Part shown: in pieces, positions 17,466 to 27,304 of the stretch
Position numbering within the stretch: position 1 is the first letter of the stretch
Layout: each line of letters starts with the position of its first letter
Notes under the pieces: model-generated
Told to the model about the DNA's origin: nothing
Database searches by the model: none
What the model saw: the letters and a program-made list of their open reading frames with translations, nothing else
Assembly (NCBI GenBank): GCA_964563505.1
Contig: CAZLXW010000009.1
Coordinates: forward strand, 23,094 to 87,093
Length of the DNA: 64,000 nt
Source of the DNA: UBA1351 sp964563505
GTDB lineage: Bacteria; Bacillota; Clostridia; Lachnospirales; Vallitaleaceae
Direction of reading: 5' to 3'
Made by a program: the position numbers and the translations under genes

Positions 17466-19934
17466 ATGAAGAAACTAGTTAGCATTACGTCAATTTCAGA
17501 TAAAAAAGAATATGTTGATATAGGAACAAATAGTGGGCTTATGCGAATATGGTTCTTGACCTCTGATATTGTAAGAATCAAGACGTCCTTTAGTGAAACA
17601 TTATCAGAAGATGCATCCTACACGCTTGTGCTGACAGCTTGGAAAGATCGAATGGATTCAGTGCTTGCCGAAGAAAGAAAATGTATTAAGCCTTATAAAT
17701 ATACCTTTAGTGAAAAAAAGGATTCCTATGAGATTACAACAGAAACACTTCGAATTGAAATCAGCAAAAATCCCTTTGGTCTAACAATCTACAACCAGTT
17801 AGGACATATTATTTATGAAGATGTAAAAAAGAAAGCATACATGAAAGATGCTCAAGGAAGGATTTATCATTATCAACATATACAGGATACAGATTCATTT
17901 TACGGATTTGGAGAGAAAAGTGGCAAGCTAAATAAATATCGCCGGCATCTAAAAATGAATAATACAGATACATTAGGTTATGATGCAGAAGTATCGGACC
18001 CACTTTATAAGCACATTCCATATTATATAACGGCCAATGTTAAGAATAAATCTGCTTCTGGAATCTTTTATCATAATTCATATCCGTCAACATTTGACAT
18101 GGGCTGTGAACGAAGTGCATATTGGGGAAGATATAAGTATTTTATGGCCGAGGATGGAGATATGGATATCTTTGTCATAAATGGACCGAGTATTAAAGAT
18201 GTCGTTGGACGCTATACAGATTTAACAGGGAAATCCGCGCTTTTACCCAAATATGCTTATGGTTATATGGGGTCAACAATGTACTATACGGAATTAGATG
18301 AAAATGCAGATGAAGCTGTATTAAATTTTGCAGAAAAAACAAAAGCGGAGAAGATTCCTTGTAGTGGATTTCATCTCTCATCAGGATACACGACAGGAGA
18401 AGATGGAAAAAGATATGTTTTTAATTGGAACAAAAAACGATTTAAAGATCCGGGTGCTTTCATTCAACAAATGCGAGATAAAGAAGTCTATGTTTCACCT
18501 AATATTAAGCCGGGAATGCTCTTATCACATCCATTATATGCTGAATATTCCAACAATGATGCATATATCATGTCAAAAGAAACAAAAAAACCGGTAACGA
18601 GTAAATATTGGGGAGGAGATGCTAGTTTCGTTGACTTTACGAACCCTCAAGGACGAGATCTATGGACGCGACATATGAAAGCGTACCTATTCGATTATGG
18701 GATTCGCGCATTTTGGAATGATAACAATGAATATGAAATCGATGATGATCAAGCGCAGTGTAATTATGAAGATGCACCAATTGATTTCATGGCAATACGC
18801 CCTATTCTTCCCAATCTTATGGCATTCACAAGTTACTATGCCACGCTGAAATACGGAGGAAATGAACGTCCCTATATATTAAATAGGGCCGGTTTTGCAG
18901 GTATACAACGGTATGCACAAACATGGGCAGGGGATAACTTTACAAGTTGGAAAAATATGAAATTCAATACTTCGATGATGTTAGGGATGGGGTTATCAGG
19001 GGTAGCGAATCAAGGCGTTGATATTGGAGGCTTTGATGGACCCATTCCTGAACCGGAACTATTGGTAAGATGGATTCAAAATGCTATGTTTCATCCTAGA
19101 TTTTCCATCCATTCATGTAATACAGATAACACAGTGACAGAGCCTTGGACATATCCGGAGTATACACCATATATTCGAAAGGCAATTCACTTACGTAATC
19201 AATTCATGCCCTACATGTATTCGCTAGGTCATCAAGCTTATCAAGTTGGTGAACCTATAATGCGACCCTTAGTATATGAGTTTCAGACAGATGAAAATGT
19301 CTATGAAGAAAGTTTTGACTATATGTTTGGCCCATTTGTGCTTGTGGCAGGAATATTTGAGAAAGGGCAAAAAGAACGTAAAATATACTTACCGATGGGG
19401 ACGAGTTGGTACGATTGGTATTCCCTTCAAGCATATGAGGGGGGGAGAGAAATTACTGTACCAGTCGATCTAGAAAGTGTACCGCTATTTTTTAAAGCAG
19501 GATCAATTATTCCGCAAAAAAAAGAAGAAGATGAATTAGAACTCCTTATTGAACCATGGGAAAAGGCTGAATTTACATTATATGAAGATGATGGCATAAG
19601 TAACAATTACATGAAAAAAGACTTTATGGCAACACATATTTTCACAGAGGCAAATGAGGATAAGGTAACCATTGTGTTTGAACAGGAAGGGAAGTATACA
19701 GATAATATTCAAAAGTATAGTTTAACCGTTGTTTGTAAAGAAAAAGCACCCTTAAAAATTAGAATCAATGGAGAAGAGTTGGAACGTTATATGGAGACAC
19801 AGGCATGGGAAACGAAAAACAAAGGCTGGATGTATGATGCGCAAAAAAAATGCGCACGTATCAAGTATGAATGTGTAGAATCAAAATATTCAGTTGATCT
19901 TGATTTTAGTATTAAAGATTTGATTTCAATATAA
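17466..19934 (+). CDS. Glycoside hydrolase family 31 (alpha-glucosidase/alpha-xylosidase-like)
   Basis: Retaining alpha-glycosidase of 822 residues with no signal peptide, so cytoplasmic. The N-terminal beta-sandwich (to about 240) contains YHYQHIQDTDSFYGFGEKSGKLN. In the barrel, AFWNDNNEYE places the nucleophile at Asp419 (the usual GH31 block is WxDMNE) and WAGDN places the acid/base at Asp490. QGVDIGGFDG is also characteristic. Two beta domains end the protein. GH31 includes alpha-glucosidases, alpha-xylosidases, alpha-galactosidases and sulfoquinovosidases, and I cannot choose the sugar from sequence alone. Its partners in the operon suggest it removes an alpha-linked sugar from a uronide-containing oligosaccharide. 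Confidence 0.93.
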   Translation: MKKLVSITSISDKKEYVDIGTNSGLMRIWFLTSDIVRIKTSFSETLSEDASYTLVLTAWKDRMDSVLAEERKCIKPYKYTFSEKKDSYEITTETLRIEISKNPFGLTIYNQLGHIIYEDVKKKAYMKDAQGRIYHYQHIQDTDSFYGFGEKSGKLNKYRRHLKMNNTDTLGYDAEVSDPLYKHIPYYITANVKNKSASGIFYHNSYPSTFDMGCERSAYWGRYKYFMAEDGDMDIFVINGPSIKDVVGRYTDLTGKSALLPKYAYGYMGSTMYYTELDENADEAVLNFAEKTKAEKIPCSGFHLSSGYTTGEDGKRYVFNWNKKRFKDPGAFIQQMRDKEVYVSPNIKPGMLLSHPLYAEYSNNDAYIMSKETKKPVTSKYWGGDASFVDFTNPQGRDLWTRHMKAYLFDYGIRAFWNDNNEYEIDDDQAQCNYEDAPIDFMAIRPILPNLMAFTSYYATLKYGGNERPYILNRAGFAGIQRYAQTWAGDNFTSWKNMKFNTSMMLGMGLSGVANQGVDIGGFDGPIPEPELLVRWIQNAMFHPRFSIHSCNTDNTVTEPWTYPEYTPYIRKAIHLRNQFMPYMYSLGHQAYQVGEPIMRPLVYEFQTDENVYEESFDYMFGPFVLVAGIFEKGQKERKIYLPMGTSWYDWYSLQAYEGGREITVPVDLESVPLFFKAGSIIPQKKEEDELELLIEPWEKAEFTLYEDDGISNNYMKKDFMATHIFTEANEDKVTIVFEQEGKYTDNIQKYSLTVVCKEKAPLKIRINGEELERYMETQAWETKNKGWMYDAQKKCARIKYECVESKYSVDLDFSIKDLISI

Positions 19935-19954
19935 TGGAAGTACGGAGGAAAGTG

Positions 19955-22405
19955 ATGAAAATGATATATCCTTTATACAAAAATAAAACAATAAACCGAT
20001 GGATTGTCTCAAATATCGAAGAAAAAAAAGTAGACTTTGAACCGGTTACGATGCATGGAGATGTGAATGAATGGTTGTTACAAGGATTTTCAATTCATGA
20101 AAATCCTTGTAAAACAAGATTTGCTGATAGCGCGCGTGAAAAAATGCAATTTAATACACAAGAATTTGAAGCAATTGAGGCATGGAAAATATATTTCCCT
20201 TGGGGAAATCCAAATGTCGAATTTTCACATTTTTGGTTTGATCCAACACATTTAAAGGTCTATGCATATACACAACTTATAGTTGATAAGGATGAAGTCG
20301 GTGAATTTGAATTGACAACCTGTGGTGGCGCAGTTGTTTTAGCCAACACGGAAGAAGCCACGCGATTTATGCCGTTTTCTCGTAATGTGCCTCAAAAACA
20401 TCGATTTACTATGCCATTGAAAAAAGGGATCAATACGATTCAAATTCGAGTTGATGATTTAGCAGAGCGGGATACGCAATACTTTTTTCGGTTGGACTAT
20501 TTAAGTGAGGGAAGTGTTAAAATTCAACTTCCAACAGATGAAGATAGCCAGACGATTGAAAAAGTGAAGTGTTTTGAAAAAATCTTTGAAAAAATGTATT
20601 TTGACACCGATTTTTATTGTGATAAACAAGTGGCCCTTCACTGGAAAGAACCCTTGCTCTATGACGGAACTTTAACAGTTGATATTGTACCGGGTGAAAT
20701 CTTAGCGGATGATAAAGTACAGACATTATCATTTGAATTAGAGAAAGGTACAACATCCCTAGATCTTACAGATAGCTCAGAGCTTTATACAGGATATAAT
20801 ACATTTGTCTTTCAAATAAAGATAGGAAAACAAGATATTCAAAAAACACTAAATGCGCAAATATACCATGGGGATTTATTGGAAATGTCAAATGAGGACA
20901 TAAGTCTCCGTAAAAAAATGGCTTTAGAGCATGTAGCTAAAGAGGGAGTGAATGATATTCACAGAGCATTAGCTATGCTAGTAACCAAGCATGATGTAGA
21001 ATCCGCACAAGGGATTATTGATAAACATATTGATATGATTAACCATCGCTATGATTGCAGCGATTTTTATTTAGTCAGTCTACTTAAGATTTGGATTGAC
21101 TTTCGAGATCAAGAAATTTTTAGTGAAGAGTTTTGGAGAAAAATCAAAAGCTGTATTTTAGATTTCAGATATTGGATGGATGAACCCGGAGATGATGTAA
21201 TGTGGTTTTTCAGTGAAAACCACGCCCTATTATTTCATACATGTGAGCTCATTGCCGGCCAAATTTTTTCGGAATCCTTGTTTACAAATAGTCAATTGAC
21301 GGGAAAGCAACATGTTGTAAAAGCAGAAGAACGATTGATATATTGGTTCGAACGTTTTTTTGAGGAAGGTATTACAGAATGGAATTCAAGCGCATATATT
21401 CCTATCGATATACTGGGTTTAGTTAATCTCTATATGATGTCAGAAAGTAAACTCTTGCGTGAAAATGCAAAAAAAGGGCTGGATTTTATATTCAAAGATT
21501 TAGCGGTCAATAGCCATAAAGGAGTACTATCATGTACTTTTGGAAGAAGTTATACGAAAGAGTTAAAAGGGAACTATACAAATGGCAGTTCATTTTTAAA
21601 TTGGATTATTTGGAATCGAGGTTATGTAAACCAATCGACATTAGGAACGGTTTCGCTTAGTCTATCAGATTACTCAGCACCAGATGGATTGTTGGATTAT
21701 CTAAATGTAAAAAATAATGATGCGCTTTTATATCAGCGAGTGCAGGGGTATAAAAAGCATGTATCAGTTTATGCCTATAAAACGAAGGATTACATTTTGT
21801 CATCGGCCAGTGATTTTAAACCTGGACAAAAAGGTTATCAGGAACATGTTATTCATGGTTTTTTTCAGGACAATACACTTTTTTGGATTAATCATCCAGG
21901 CGAAGCATTTATAGGAGGAAGTGGAAGACCAAACTATTGGGCAGGAAATGGTATTTTACCTCGCGTTATTCAATATAATTCAGCTGCTTTTGTGATGTAC
22001 AAAATACCTCAATATGAAGAAGTGAATTTTACACATGCATATCTACCGATGGACCAGTATGATGAAGTTTATTTTAATGCGGATACAGTATTTTTCAGAA
22101 AAGGTACTGCTTATGGAGTGATTTATGCAAAAAATGGACTAAAATTCGTTGAAAGCGGAGAGACCCAATATAGAGAAATTATATCGCAAGGATATGAAAA
22201 CTTTTGGATTGTTCAAATGGGACAGCAAGAAACGTTTGGAAGTTTCCAAGCATTTGTGGATAGATATACAGAGACTATAAAAAATTTAGCTGATTGCTCC
22301 ATAGAAAAACTAGTATTCATCGATCCTCAATATGGAAAGATTGAGGTGGGATGGGAATCACCACTGATTATCAAAGACCGAATAATCGAAAGGAGCCAAG
22401 GTTAA
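19955..22405 (+). CDS. Large uncharacterised protein, possible polysaccharide-lyase-like fold
   Basis: Unrecognised family. I start it at the ATG 19955 because GGAGG lies at 19944-19948; an in-frame ATG at 19934 overlaps the GH31 stop but has no ribosome site. The 817-residue protein has no signal peptide. The first 200 residues look like a beta-sandwich carbohydrate-binding module (MPLKKGINTIQIRVDDLAERDTQ then an aromatic strand). Residues about 300-560 are helix-rich with a conserved-looking FFSENHALLFHTCELIAGQ block (Glu421-Asn422-His423), suggestive of an alpha/alpha toroid. The rest is beta-rich. A toroid plus beta-sandwich is the plan of several polysaccharide lyases and glycosidases. 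It lies between GH31 and GH105, so action on the same oligosaccharide is inferred only from context. Confidence 0.6.
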   Translation: MKMIYPLYKNKTINRWIVSNIEEKKVDFEPVTMHGDVNEWLLQGFSIHENPCKTRFADSAREKMQFNTQEFEAIEAWKIYFPWGNPNVEFSHFWFDPTHLKVYAYTQLIVDKDEVGEFELTTCGGAVVLANTEEATRFMPFSRNVPQKHRFTMPLKKGINTIQIRVDDLAERDTQYFFRLDYLSEGSVKIQLPTDEDSQTIEKVKCFEKIFEKMYFDTDFYCDKQVALHWKEPLLYDGTLTVDIVPGEILADDKVQTLSFELEKGTTSLDLTDSSELYTGYNTFVFQIKIGKQDIQKTLNAQIYHGDLLEMSNEDISLRKKMALEHVAKEGVNDIHRALAMLVTKHDVESAQGIIDKHIDMINHRYDCSDFYLVSLLKIWIDFRDQEIFSEEFWRKIKSCILDFRYWMDEPGDDVMWFFSENHALLFHTCELIAGQIFSESLFTNSQLTGKQHVVKAEERLIYWFERFFEEGITEWNSSAYIPIDILGLVNLYMMSESKLLRENAKKGLDFIFKDLAVNSHKGVLSCTFGRSYTKELKGNYTNGSSFLNWIIWNRGYVNQSTLGTVSLSLSDYSAPDGLLDYLNVKNNDALLYQRVQGYKKHVSVYAYKTKDYILSSASDFKPGQKGYQEHVIHGFFQDNTLFWINHPGEAFIGGSGRPNYWAGNGILPRVIQYNSAAFVMYKIPQYEEVNFTHAYLPMDQYDEVYFNADTVFFRKGTAYGVIYAKNGLKFVESGETQYREIISQGYENFWIVQMGQQETFGSFQAFVDRYTETIKNLADCSIEKLVFIDPQYGKIEVGWESPLIIKDRIIERSQG

Positions 22406-22409
22406 CATT

Positions 22410-23462
22410 ATGATTGAAAGACAAAGAATAAACAATTATCTGGAAAAAGTAGTAGAAGCAACAAAAAATATAAAAAGTGACATGGATGAACCTTATCCAA
22501 TTGGACTGATTGATATTAACTTATGGGAGTGGCCTCAAGGTGTCGGAATGTATGGATTGTTAAAATTCTATGAAATTGATCATAATCCAAAGACCCTAGA
22601 ATATTTAATCAATTGGTATGATCAACGTATTCAAGAAGGTCTACCTGAAAAAAATGTCAACACAATGTCGCCAATGATAACACTCATAGAGCTTTATGAG
22701 ATTACTAAAAAAGAAAGTTATGGGAGTATTGCTAAAGAATGGAGTCACTGGATATACGAAGATATGCTCAGAACAAAAGACGGACTTTTACAGCATATGA
22801 TCACCGGTGATGCCAACGATGGCCAAGCCCTTATTGATACCTTATTTATGACATGTCTTTTTTTAGCAAAAGCAGGGGTCGTGTTCAACAAAAAAGAGTA
22901 TGTTGAAGAAAGCATTCGACAATTTGAATTGCATATACAATTCCTGTTTGACTCGAAGGCGAATCTTTTTTTTCATGGATGGGATTCGAATGAGCAAAAC
23001 AATTACGGGAAAGTACACTGGGCAAGAGGAAATTCATGGTATACATGTGGCGTTGTAGAATTATTGGATATTGTAGACATGGAGGAAGAGAAAAAAAATT
23101 CTCTCATAGATATTCTTAAGAAACAAGTTGATTCACTAGCGAGTACTCAAGATGAAAGTGGATTATGGCATACGGTAATTGATAATAAAGCATCATATTT
23201 GGAAACGTCAGGGTCAGCAGCATTTGCGTATGGAATATTAAAAGCAGTACGAAAAGGATATTTAGACGCAAAATATAAAGTGATTGGGCAACGTGCATTG
23301 GAAGGTGTTCTTAATAATATTGACGCGAAAGGGATTGTTCAGAACGTATCTTATGGAACGCCGGTTGGACCGGATGAGCGTTTTTATATGAATATTCCTA
23401 TTTCACCGATGACTTATGGTCAATCATTGACAATTCTTTTACTGAGTGAAGCAATTGATTAA
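22410..23462 (+). CDS. GH105 unsaturated glycuronyl hydrolase (YteR/RhiN-like)
   Basis: Hydrates and removes a 4,5-unsaturated uronic acid from the non-reducing end of oligosaccharides left by a polysaccharide lyase. The 350-residue length and lack of signal peptide fit the cytoplasmic GH105 enzymes. Asp143 in ALIDTLFM stands at the position of the catalytic Asp143 of YteR as I recall it. WARGNSW (204-210) is the family's substrate-binding block, and the preceding FFHGWDSNEQNNYGKVH matches too. It follows the unknown gene after 4 bases and ends the operon. Whether the uronide is rhamnogalacturonan-, glucuronan- or ulvan-derived cannot be told here. Confidence 0.92.
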   Translation: MIERQRINNYLEKVVEATKNIKSDMDEPYPIGLIDINLWEWPQGVGMYGLLKFYEIDHNPKTLEYLINWYDQRIQEGLPEKNVNTMSPMITLIELYEITKKESYGSIAKEWSHWIYEDMLRTKDGLLQHMITGDANDGQALIDTLFMTCLFLAKAGVVFNKKEYVEESIRQFELHIQFLFDSKANLFFHGWDSNEQNNYGKVHWARGNSWYTCGVVELLDIVDMEEEKKNSLIDILKKQVDSLASTQDESGLWHTVIDNKASYLETSGSAAFAYGILKAVRKGYLDAKYKVIGQRALEGVLNNIDAKGIVQNVSYGTPVGPDERFYMNIPISPMTYGQSLTILLLSEAID

Positions 23463-23483
23463 TTTGTTTATATAGGCTATAAT
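23455..23483 (+). promoter_or_regulatory. Promoter of the diguanylate cyclase gene
   Basis: TTGATT (23455-23460, inside the end of the GH105 gene) and consensus TATAAT (23478-23483) with a 17-base spacer. Transcription would begin near 23490, which rules out the in-frame ATG at 23487 as a leadered start. Confidence 0.75.
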
Positions 23484-23522
23484 TAAATGGTAAATATTCT
23501 AATGGATGAAGAGGAAGAAATT

Positions 23523-24656
23523 ATGAGAAAAAAATATCAGTCCTTGAAGTTAGAAGATCAAATATTTGCCATTATCCTTATTTGTGCAATGGTAATGTCC
23601 ATTGCACTTATTCTTGTTAATATTGCCATCGATTACCCAAAGCAAGCCAATATAAAATGGGCAATTGCATTGATGATGAGTGGTATTGTTTTGTGTGCCA
23701 TATTTAATAATCGATATGTTCAACCAGCGAGAATCATCTTTTTTTCTGTTGTTATTCTCATCTTATTACCTCTGGGTTGGTTGAACTCATCACTAAGTAA
23801 TCCCTTTACTGTTGCTTATTCTTTTCTTATCATGATTGCTATTATCTATTTCTTTCAAGGAAAAATACAATTTTTATTTTTTTTAGCTGAATTAGTTATT
23901 ATTATGCTCATGATTTTCTTGCGTTATCAATATCCCCAATTCTTTGCAGTTATTGATCCGCAAGTGGAGATGATTGATGTCATGTACCAATTGCCCTTGA
24001 CCTTTATAGCAGGTGCTTTTATGTTAAAAGCATTTGCAAAATCCTATCGGTATGCACTAGATGAATTGGGAAAACAAAAACAGGCATTGACGTATTTAAC
24101 CTTGCATGATGAGTTGACAACAATCTATAATCGTCGCTATGTTTTCCGTGAAATCGAAAAAATGGGTAGTCAGAAAAAGAATAAACTTTTAATCGGGATG
24201 GTCGATTTAGACAATTTTAAGCAAGTAAATGACTCTTACGGGCACGTTATGGGAGACATGTTATTAAAGAAAGCAGCAACGACCATACGAGATATTGTGG
24301 GTGAACCGGGGATTGTCGGACGATATGGCGGAGATGAATTTATTATCATTTATAATGAATGTTCCAAAACGAAAATGTTGGAGCTATTAAAAAGAATTCA
24401 ACACGCATCGGATCAATTGGGAAGTCTTGAAGCCTTTACTTCCTTTAGTGGAGGATTTGTACTTTGCCATCAACCTTGTAACATTGAGGAGTGTCTATCC
24501 CATGCAGATCAATTATTATATAGGTCAAAGCATCAAGGGAAAAACACAATTACATATCAGTATACACGTCGTGACGGAACAAAAGTACAAAAGCATCTTG
24601 TATCACAAAGTGAAGAGATTAATGCATCGATATTTGAATCAGAATTTACCGTATAA
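23523..24656 (+). CDS. Membrane-bound diguanylate cyclase (GGDEF)
   Basis: Predicted synthesis of cyclic di-GMP from two GTP. The start is the ATG at 23523, with GAGGA at 23511-23515. About six hydrophobic segments fill residues 20-180, with no recognisable sensor domain outside the membrane, followed by a C-terminal GGDEF domain (about 195-360). The active-site loop GGDEF is intact at 269-273. The inhibitory RxxD site is absent: the residues before RYGGDEF read GEPGIVG. It has its own promoter and is followed closely by the esterase gene. Confidence 0.93.
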   Translation: MRKKYQSLKLEDQIFAIILICAMVMSIALILVNIAIDYPKQANIKWAIALMMSGIVLCAIFNNRYVQPARIIFFSVVILILLPLGWLNSSLSNPFTVAYSFLIMIAIIYFFQGKIQFLFFLAELVIIMLMIFLRYQYPQFFAVIDPQVEMIDVMYQLPLTFIAGAFMLKAFAKSYRYALDELGKQKQALTYLTLHDELTTIYNRRYVFREIEKMGSQKKNKLLIGMVDLDNFKQVNDSYGHVMGDMLLKKAATTIRDIVGEPGIVGRYGGDEFIIIYNECSKTKMLELLKRIQHASDQLGSLEAFTSFSGGFVLCHQPCNIEECLSHADQLLYRSKHQGKNTITYQYTRRDGTKVQKHLVSQSEEINASIFESEFTV

Positions 24657-24669
24657 AAAGGAGGAGCAT

Positions 24670-25464
24670 ATGTCATTATTTCAAGTTAATTATCCATCGG
24701 ATGTTATGAATAAGTATATGGGGATGAATGTGATCTTGCCCGATGAAGATCGAGGTTTTTATGATGAAGAGGGAAAGTATCCCGTCCTATATCTACTTCA
24801 TGGATACACGGATGATTATACAAAGTGGGCGCGAATGACATCGATTGAACGTTATGCAACTGACCTTGGGTTTGCCGTGGTTATGCCTGAAGGAGGAAAA
24901 TCTTTTTATACAGATATGGCTTATGGGGACCCTTATTTTACACAAATTACGGAAGAAATTCCTAAGTATCTAAAAAAATGGTTCCCGATTACACAGGATC
25001 CAAAGTACACATTTATAGCCGGTCTCTCGATGGGTGGTTATGGCGCAATGAAAATTGGTATGATCTATCCGGACCGATATAGTGTTATCGGTTCCTTTTC
25101 CGGTGCTTTGTTAATGGCCCAAACAGCCGCTGAACCCATTGCAGATGACGCAGAAACGTGGTTAAAACGGCTAGAAGCAGATATTCGGTTAGTATTTGAT
25201 GATGTTCATCATGTTGTAGGCGGTTCGGAGGATTTACTGTGGTTAGCCTCGGACTTAGTGGCTAAAAAAAGAAAACGCCCCAACATGTATCTTAGTTGTG
25301 GGACCGATGATTTTATATTGGAAAGCACGGCTATTTTTTGTAAACAACTAGATGCGCTTAACCTAGACTATAAATATTATGAAGGTCCGGGAGCTCATGA
25401 GTGGGCATTTTGGGACCAAGAAGTTTTGAAATTTATGCATTGGATTAAAAGCCTGCGCGATTAA
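24670..25464 (+). CDS. Alpha/beta-hydrolase esterase, esterase D/acetyl-esterase type
   Basis: Probable carboxylesterase that removes acyl groups (for instance acetyl) from a small substrate such as a sugar. The ATG at 24670 has AAGGAGGAG upstream, giving 264 residues without a signal peptide. The nucleophile elbow is GLSMGG with Ser120. The likely triad partners are Asp213 in CGTDD and His243 in GAHEWAFWD, as in tributyrin/acetyl-xylan esterases of this family. It sits 13 bases after the GGDEF gene, so the two may share a transcript despite unrelated roles. Its last codons overlap the stop of the convergent ferric-siderophore ATPase gene. Confidence 0.88.
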   Translation: MSLFQVNYPSDVMNKYMGMNVILPDEDRGFYDEEGKYPVLYLLHGYTDDYTKWARMTSIERYATDLGFAVVMPEGGKSFYTDMAYGDPYFTQITEEIPKYLKKWFPITQDPKYTFIAGLSMGGYGAMKIGMIYPDRYSVIGSFSGALLMAQTAAEPIADDAETWLKRLEADIRLVFDDVHHVVGGSEDLLWLASDLVAKKRKRPNMYLSCGTDDFILESTAIFCKQLDALNLDYKYYEGPGAHEWAFWDQEVLKFMHWIKSLRD

Positions 25465-25474
25465 GAGCAGGCTT
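25449..25474. terminator. Bidirectional hairpin over overlapping stop codons
   Basis: An 8-bp stem (25449-25456 with 25467-25474) encloses both stop codons of the convergent esterase and FecE-type genes, which overlap by 4 bases at 25461-25464. A tail of TTCT and A-rich sequence flanks it. Confidence 0.6.
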
Positions 25475-26273
25475 CTAAAACATGATGACGCCCTTTAGGA
25501 ACGATAAAGGGCGTATTTGATACAGGGTCACGGATGACTTTACACTCTAATCCAAAGACAGATTCAATGAAGTCTTCACTAATAATCTGAGAAGGACTCC
25601 CTTCACGCATTAATTTTCCTTGTTTAATAGCAAAAATATAATCTGCATAGCGTGCCGTCAAATTAATGTCGTGTAAAACCATAACAATGGTGGTTTTACG
25701 ACGTCTATTAAGGTCGGTTAAAAGGTCTAATATTTCAATTTGATAGGTAATGTCAAGATAAGTTGTGGGCTCATCTAAGAACAAGATGTCTGTATCTTGT
25801 GCTAAGGCCATGGCAATCCAAACACGTTGACGTTGTCCTCCGGATAGCTCATCAACATGATGATTAGCTAAATCTTTGATACCCATTATATTTAAAGCAT
25901 CCTCGATAGCCTCATAATCTTTGGCAGACAATCCTTTAAATAAAGACTGGTAGGGAAACCGTCCTCGTGAAACCAAATCAGACACAGTAATTCCTTCTGG
26001 CACAATGGGTGACTGGGGCAAAAGTCCGAGGTGACGCGCTAATTGCTTTGAAGGAATGTGGTCTAACCTTTTATTGTCTAAAGTGATTTCGCCGGACATA
26101 GGTTTAATAAGCCTAGCCAAAGTTTTTAGAAGTGTCGATTTGCCACAGGCATTCGAACCAATAATAACACTAATTTTATTTTTGGGAATAGATAAACTCA
26201 CGTCATTGACAACAACTTGATCGCCATAACCGGATACAAGATGATGGCTTTCTAATAATGGATGTGGACACAT
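25461..26273 (-). CDS. Iron-siderophore ABC importer ATPase (FecE/FhuC type)
   Basis: ATP-hydrolysing subunit of a type II importer, 270 residues. Walker A reads GSNACGKSTLLK, the signature is LSGGQRQRVWIAMALAQ, and Walker B is TDILFLDEPTTYLD, followed by the H-loop VLHDINLTARYAD. These match FecE/FhuC/BtuD-like ATPases of ferric-siderophore uptake. It is the last gene of a four-gene operon read leftward and starts 2 bases after the second permease. Confidence 0.94.
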   Translation of the reverse strand: MCPHPLLESHHLVSGYGDQVVVNDVSLSIPKNKISVIIGSNACGKSTLLKTLARLIKPMSGEITLDNKRLDHIPSKQLARHLGLLPQSPIVPEGITVSDLVSRGRFPYQSLFKGLSAKDYEAIEDALNIMGIKDLANHHVDELSGGQRQRVWIAMALAQDTDILFLDEPTTYLDITYQIEILDLLTDLNRRRKTTIVMVLHDINLTARYADYIFAIKQGKLMREGSPSQIISEDFIESVFGLECKVIRDPVSNTPFIVPKGRHHVLEACS

Positions 26274-26275
26274 AA

Positions 26276-27304
26276 TTAACCTCCTTGTCGATTCATTCGA
26301 ATGATTAAGTACAATAAATAGGGGGAGCCAAGAATACCGGTAATTACACCAACAGGCAATCGTGTTGAAAAGGCATATTGCCCGATTAAGTCGGATCCTA
26401 TTACCAAAATGGCACCAATAAGTCCTGCAGGAAATTCAGTCGGCAGTCCGCTGCCAACCCATTTTTTGGCAATAGGACCGGATAAAAAAGAAACAAAAGC
26501 AATGGGACCGGTGACTGCGGTGGCATATGCAATCAAAAAGACGCCGGATAAGACTAAAAGCAAACGGATCAGATCAGTACGTACACCCAGACTTGTCGCG
26601 GCTTGTTCGCCCAGTTCCAGAATTCGTAAGTGTCGTCCTAAGAGAATAATCAGACTGGAAAAAATAAGAACGACGCTCACTAACCCGGGAAGTGCAGATA
26701 AACGTACCCCATTTAAACTGCCACTTAACCAACGAAGCGCACTAGGAATATCATTTTGGTTGGAACGAAGAATCAAGTAAGATATGGCGGATTGAATCAT
26801 TGCTTGGATACCAATTCCGATGAGGATTAGTTTTCCGCCCGAAAATCCACCACTACGAGACAATAGGTAGATTATTAAAGCGACCAAAAGACCGGATATA
26901 ACAGCTGCAATGGATACAAGGGGACCACTAAGGCCAAGAATAAGGATGCAAAAAACAGCAGCAATACTTGAACCGGAAGTTATACCGATAATATCAGGAC
27001 TTGCTAGAGGATTACGTAATAGGTTCTGAAAGGTGCTTCCGGCAATGCCGAAAGCAAGGCCAACAAAGAGACCGGTAAGCATTCGAGGTAGACGCAATGT
27101 ATAAATAGCAAATGTTGCTCCTTGTATTGATTCGCCCCCTATAACACTTATAACAGTTGATAATGGGTAGATTGTGTTGCCGAGGACTAAAGCCATACAC
27201 GATAATACAAGAACGGTGAGGATAAGTATACTTGTCAAAAAAGCCCATCGAAATCGACGTCGACGAAATCCCATAAGAAGTGTAGTTGTCATTAAATCGC
27301 TCAT
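26276..27304 (-). CDS. Iron-siderophore ABC importer permease (FecD/FhuG type)
   Basis: Polytopic membrane protein of the FecCD family, 342 residues with about ten hydrophobic segments. Signatures visible are RLPRMLTGLFVGLAFGIAGSTFQNLLRNPLASPDIIGITSGSS near the N-terminus and TAVTGPIAFVSFLSGPIAKKW near the C-terminus, with AGLIGAILVIGSDLIGQ. It overlaps the upstream permease by 4 bases (ATGA-type coupling). With the next permease it forms the heterodimeric channel. Confidence 0.94.
   Translation of the reverse strand: MSDLMTTTLLMGFRRRRFRWAFLTSILILTVLVLSCMALVLGNTIYPLSTVISVIGGESIQGATFAIYTLRLPRMLTGLFVGLAFGIAGSTFQNLLRNPLASPDIIGITSGSSIAAVFCILILGLSGPLVSIAAVISGLLVALIIYLLSRSGGFSGGKLILIGIGIQAMIQSAISYLILRSNQNDIPSALRWLSGSLNGVRLSALPGLVSVVLIFSSLIILLGRHLRILELGEQAATSLGVRTDLIRLLLVLSGVFLIAYATAVTGPIAFVSFLSGPIAKKWVGSGLPTEFPAGLIGAILVIGSDLIGQYAFSTRLPVGVITGILGSPYLLYLIIRMNRQGG

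Noticed and set aside
26409..26780. A 123-codon open frame on the plus strand
   Set aside because: Antisense to the FecD-type permease with no ribosome site or recognisable protein.
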